A DNA stretch of 64,000 bases, taken from NCBI RefSeq assembly GCF_052115865.1, contig NZ_JBQKME010000004.1:124001-188000 (forward strand). Reading direction: 5' to 3'. The position numbers were made by a program, and so were the translations under genes. Shown here in pieces: positions 61,629 to 64,000 of the stretch. The notes under the pieces are model-generated. The model ran no database searches, had not been told where the DNA came from, and was given only the letters and a program-made list of their open reading frames with translations. Positions within the stretch are counted from its first letter, which is position 1. The number at the start of each line of letters is the position of its first letter. The DNA is from Fundicoccus_A sp052115865 (GTDB taxonomy: Bacteria; Bacillota; Bacilli; Lactobacillales; Aerococcaceae).

Positions 61629-62126
61629 AAGTTATTAACCGATAAAATTATCTCCTGTAATAACCATGTCCTCGTCTATCAAGAAAAAATTGAGAGCGAG
61701 CCTAATCTGGCGGATATCTGGGAAGAAGCCATTCATCGGTTGGAATCTGAAATAGAGGACTTCAAAGAGGAAATTATGCGCATTGATCAGCGACTCAAGA
61801 AGGACTATTCAGACTACGACATTCGACAGATCACTCACCTAGTCAACGCACTCGTTGAAACGGCTAAGACCGCAAAAGACAAGTCTCAGTTAAAAGATAT
61901 CTACCTTGCTTTCATAAAAGAAATCCAGTGGGACAAAGACACCCAGAAGTTTGATATCCACTTGTACTTCGATGAAGGCAATATTGCAGAGTATCTCGGT
62001 ATCAAACCCCACCCTGACCCAGACTACCGCACTCAAGACATTGGCCACGAGACAAACAGTTCCAAACAAGAGAACCTTCCAGACGGAGGGTTCTTTTTGC
62101 GTCGTCCGATTGAGATATGGGTATAA
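61609..62126 (+). pseudogene. Large serine recombinase, C-terminal remnant
   Basis: The open frame reads LRQKQKLLTDKIISCNNHVLVYQEKIESEPNLADIWEEAIHRLE, and then EEIMRIDQRLKKDYSDYDIRQITHLVNALVETAKTAKDKSQ with IQWDKDTQKFDIHLYFDEG. This is the coiled-coil and end region of phage- or ICE-type large serine recombinases. The catalytic resolvase domain is missing. It is oriented opposite to the recombinase trio. Confidence 0.65.
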
Positions 62127-62131
62127 CCATT

Positions 62132-62413
62132 CCCCGAAACCCCGACGGTTTCAGAGAGGAGACACATAAGACGACATAGGAGACTTCCCGATTTCCCGAC
62201 GATTTTAGAAGGATAAGAGTTTGAGTGAGGACCTTATTTCCTCTTCGGCAAACACACCAAAGCAGAGCTCACAGGTTTTCCTGTAAACTCTGCTTCATTT
62301 TTTTTGATTAGATAGATGATCAAGTTGGGTTTTCCTATCTATGGGCTCTTACTTACTTCAACTAAGGACTATCTAGTAACCCCCCGAAACCCCGATGATT
62401 TTAGAGGGTAGAG
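62132..62413 (+). repeat. Three-copy GC-rich dispersed repeat (CCCCGAAACCCCGA type)
   Basis: Related 28- to 30-bp units start at 62132 (CCCCGAAACCCCGACGGTTT), 62185 (TTCCCGATTTCCCGACGATT) and 62382 (CCCCGAAACCCCGATGATTT); each is followed by TCAGA or TTAGA and a G-rich AGGA/GGGTA tail. They sit directly after the serine recombinase remnant, in a 466-base stretch with no gene. They could be recombinase binding sites or a short interspersed repeat. Confidence 0.7.
62260..62305 (+). terminator. Terminator after the serine recombinase remnant
   Basis: AAGCAGAG (62260-62267) pairs with CTCTGCTT (62288-62295), with a nested ACAGG/CCTGT stem, followed by eight or nine T residues. Confidence 0.85.
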
Positions 62414-62532
62414 ATGCATTGAGTAAGCACTCTCATCTACCAAACAGATGTAATTTTTATCATCATTTATGGTACGCATGTCCGTATCATCGATAGGTAA
62501 TAAATTTTATTATGTATTGGTACGATGTTAAT

Positions 62533-62592
62533 AATATAACTTATGGGGGCTGGGACAAAAGCTCCCATAAGTTATTAGTTTTATTTTTTGTG
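62533..62592 (-). terminator. Long inverted repeat downstream of the STAND-like gene
   Basis: ATAACTTATGGG (about 62535-62546) pairs with CCCATAAGTTAT (62564-62575). On the minus strand it follows the stop codon of the gene at 62593 by a few bases, so it may terminate that gene. The GGGGCTGGGACAAAA sequence inside it also resembles insertion sequence ends such as the IS1182 ends in this window. Confidence 0.6.
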
Positions 62593-64000
62593 TTATTTTT
62601 TGTTATTTAGTTTCTTTTGCTTTTCTTTAGCTAATAACACGTTTGAGTACTCAAAATTAAACACTCTTGAAATTTGCTGTGTCTCATTATATGGGCGTTC
62701 TGTAAGAAGTAAGTCTTTTAATATAAATTGACGTAAAACCCCTCTTGCTAAGTTGTTATTTTTTAATTCATCATATAATTTTTTGGTATCTCCAGTACTT
62801 GGATTATGTCGAGTGTTTTCTAAATAACTACCACTGACTATTAGTTTTCGAGCAACACTCATCTCGTCTTGCATCAAATTTTCATAAGTTAACTGTAAGG
62901 ATTGGGTCCCCGTATCAAAAACGCTTTTAGAAATAATGGCATAGCATATTATTTCAACAAAATAAAAAACAAACTTTTTTGCTGATAGCTCTATTTCTGC
63001 TCTACCAACCTCTTTAATATTATCTACTTTTTCAGAAATTCTCTCAGTAATAAATGAAATCAGACTTTCTCTCTCATTTTTTAATGAATTTATCACACGT
63101 GTCCCAGTTCTTAAAGATAATCCATATGCAGAATCTAACAAATTATATTTCACGTCCTTAATAATACTACCAGAATAGTTTTTTAGGATTTGTCCTATTA
63201 CTGCAGAAAGTTCATTTGCTTTATCGGCCTCTATAGCATACCCACTTTTAACATATAATGATTCGTCTTCCTCTTCCGCTTCTTTACTGCTATCATTAAC
63301 TTGAATAAAATGATCTTCATTTTCATTATTAGAATCTCTGATTTCATTATATCGTTTTCTATTCTCTCTCGTAGATGATTTTTCAAACACTAAAGATGGT
63401 AATTCTGTAATCAATTCATTTAACTCGTTTATATCTTGTTCCATAATCAGTTCTGCTTCGTCTAGAAGTAATGAGTTTGCATAATTTACCACACTCTCTA
63501 GTATAAATTCATCTTTAGATAAATGGGTTAGAAACATTAATACGTTTGAATTAACGCCAACATCGATTCCTTCAATTAGACCTTTGATTTGGTTCTTAAT
63601 TGTATCTTGTGATATATTCTCAGCAAGATATTGTGCTGTAAAGAAATAAAAAGCATAGTTATAAGTAAATGAAAATCGATCGTCAGGATATTTTTTTAAG
63701 ATTTTACTATCCATTAAATTCGCTTTATATTTAGAAAAATCTAAGACGGTGGATCCTAATTCATATTGATCTAAGTAAACTTGATGGAACTTTTCCCACT
63801 CTGAATGACTTAATGATTTATTTTCATTTACGTATACTGCAAAAGCTAAGTGATTTAAGTAGTTTTGTAAGGTAGCAATTTCATTAGATCCTATTCCAAT
63901 ATTCATCAATTGTTGTTTGATTATTATTTCATAAAAATATCCATTAGATTGACGATTGAATTCTACTAAATTATTTTTATTGTCAATTGATTGTAATATC
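62593..64000 (-). CDS. C-terminal part of a large protein, possibly a STAND-type defence ATPase (5' end outside window)
   Basis: The frame is open to the window edge (ILQSIDNKNNLVEF...), so an internal ATG at 63909 is not the true start. The visible 469 residues are almost all alpha-helical with an acidic linker (EAEEEDESLYV). The stretch DRFSFTYNYAFYFFTAQYLAENI resembles the segment after the NTPase core of STAND proteins (often F.H...FF.A.YL). No P-loop is in view because it would lie upstream. Its place in a defence and mobile island supports the idea, but the class cannot be proven here. Confidence 0.5.
   Translation of the reverse strand, partial: ILQSIDNKNNLVEFNRQSNGYFYEIIIKQQLMNIGIGSNEIATLQNYLNHLAFAVYVNENKSLSHSEWEKFHQVYLDQYELGSTVLDFSKYKANLMDSKILKKYPDDRFSFTYNYAFYFFTAQYLAENISQDTIKNQIKGLIEGIDVGVNSNVLMFLTHLSKDEFILESVVNYANSLLLDEAELIMEQDINELNELITELPSLVFEKSSTRENRKRYNEIRDSNNENEDHFIQVNDSSKEAEEEDESLYVKSGYAIEADKANELSAVIGQILKNYSGSIIKDVKYNLLDSAYGLSLRTGTRVINSLKNERESLISFITERISEKVDNIKEVGRAEIELSAKKFVFYFVEIICYAIISKSVFDTGTQSLQLTYENLMQDEMSVARKLIVSGSYLENTRHNPSTGDTKKLYDELKNNNLARGVLRQFILKDLLLTERPYNETQQISRVFNFEYSNVLLAKEKQKKLNNKK

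Overview
The window looks like a low-GC Gram-positive chromosome of the Lactobacillales, most like an Aerococcaceae or Carnobacteriaceae relative (for example the Aerococcus/Facklamia group). That is inferred from gene content: ParC, pyruvate formate-lyase with its activase, AdhE, a family II pyrophosphatase, an LPXTG surface protein and AGGAGG ribosome binding sites on very AT-rich DNA. I cannot name the genus.

Positions 1-36500 are mostly ordinary chromosome. In order: the 3' part of parC; the anaerobic fermentation pair pflB-pflA; a SatD/DUF3307 pair behind a striking four-fold 29-bp palindromic array; ppaC; the ribosome-rescue factor rqcH (reverse strand); a tryptophan-type ABC importer (trpXYZ) behind a complete leader-peptide attenuator; nrdH-like redoxin and an AraC regulator; a CapA-like lipoprotein and an LPXTG protein; a sugar operon (galM-galK-galT, GH20, GH29, GH2) beside a divergent ArsR-type regulator; adhE; a membrane metallophosphatase; a beta-carbonic anhydrase; and a secreted nuclease. 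The sugar operon would convert cytoplasmic fucosylated, GlcNAc- and galactose-containing oligosaccharides to glucose-1-phosphate through the Leloir pathway.

Positions 36500-43000 are a gene-poor, decayed island. It holds a candidate structured RNA, a small HTH gene, a tyrosine-recombinase-like protein that has lost most catalytic residues, an immunity-like pseudogene, two copies of a guaA 3'-end sequence (a known integration target) and an intact IS1182-type element. Positions 43000-48400 carry two exported proteins of unknown function and a beta-glucoside pair (bglA plus a bglP cut off by an IS256-type remnant).

Positions 48400-64000 are a mobile/defence island: IS256 and IS21 remnants, a superfamily I helicase with a small partner, a BcgI-like two-subunit restriction-modification system, radC, higBA and hicAB toxin-antitoxin pairs, a GNAT acetyltransferase, a recombinase-in-trio element with its first gene truncated, a serine recombinase remnant, a three-copy GC-rich repeat, and the 3' end of a large protein resembling STAND-type defence ATPases that runs off the window.

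A cross-cutting observation is that at least four reading frames are broken by apparent single-base shifts at or near short homopolymers (lipoprotein, GH2, immunity-like protein, helicase), and an NmrA-like gene by an apparent 4-base loss. Either the assembly carries indel errors or these genes are decaying.
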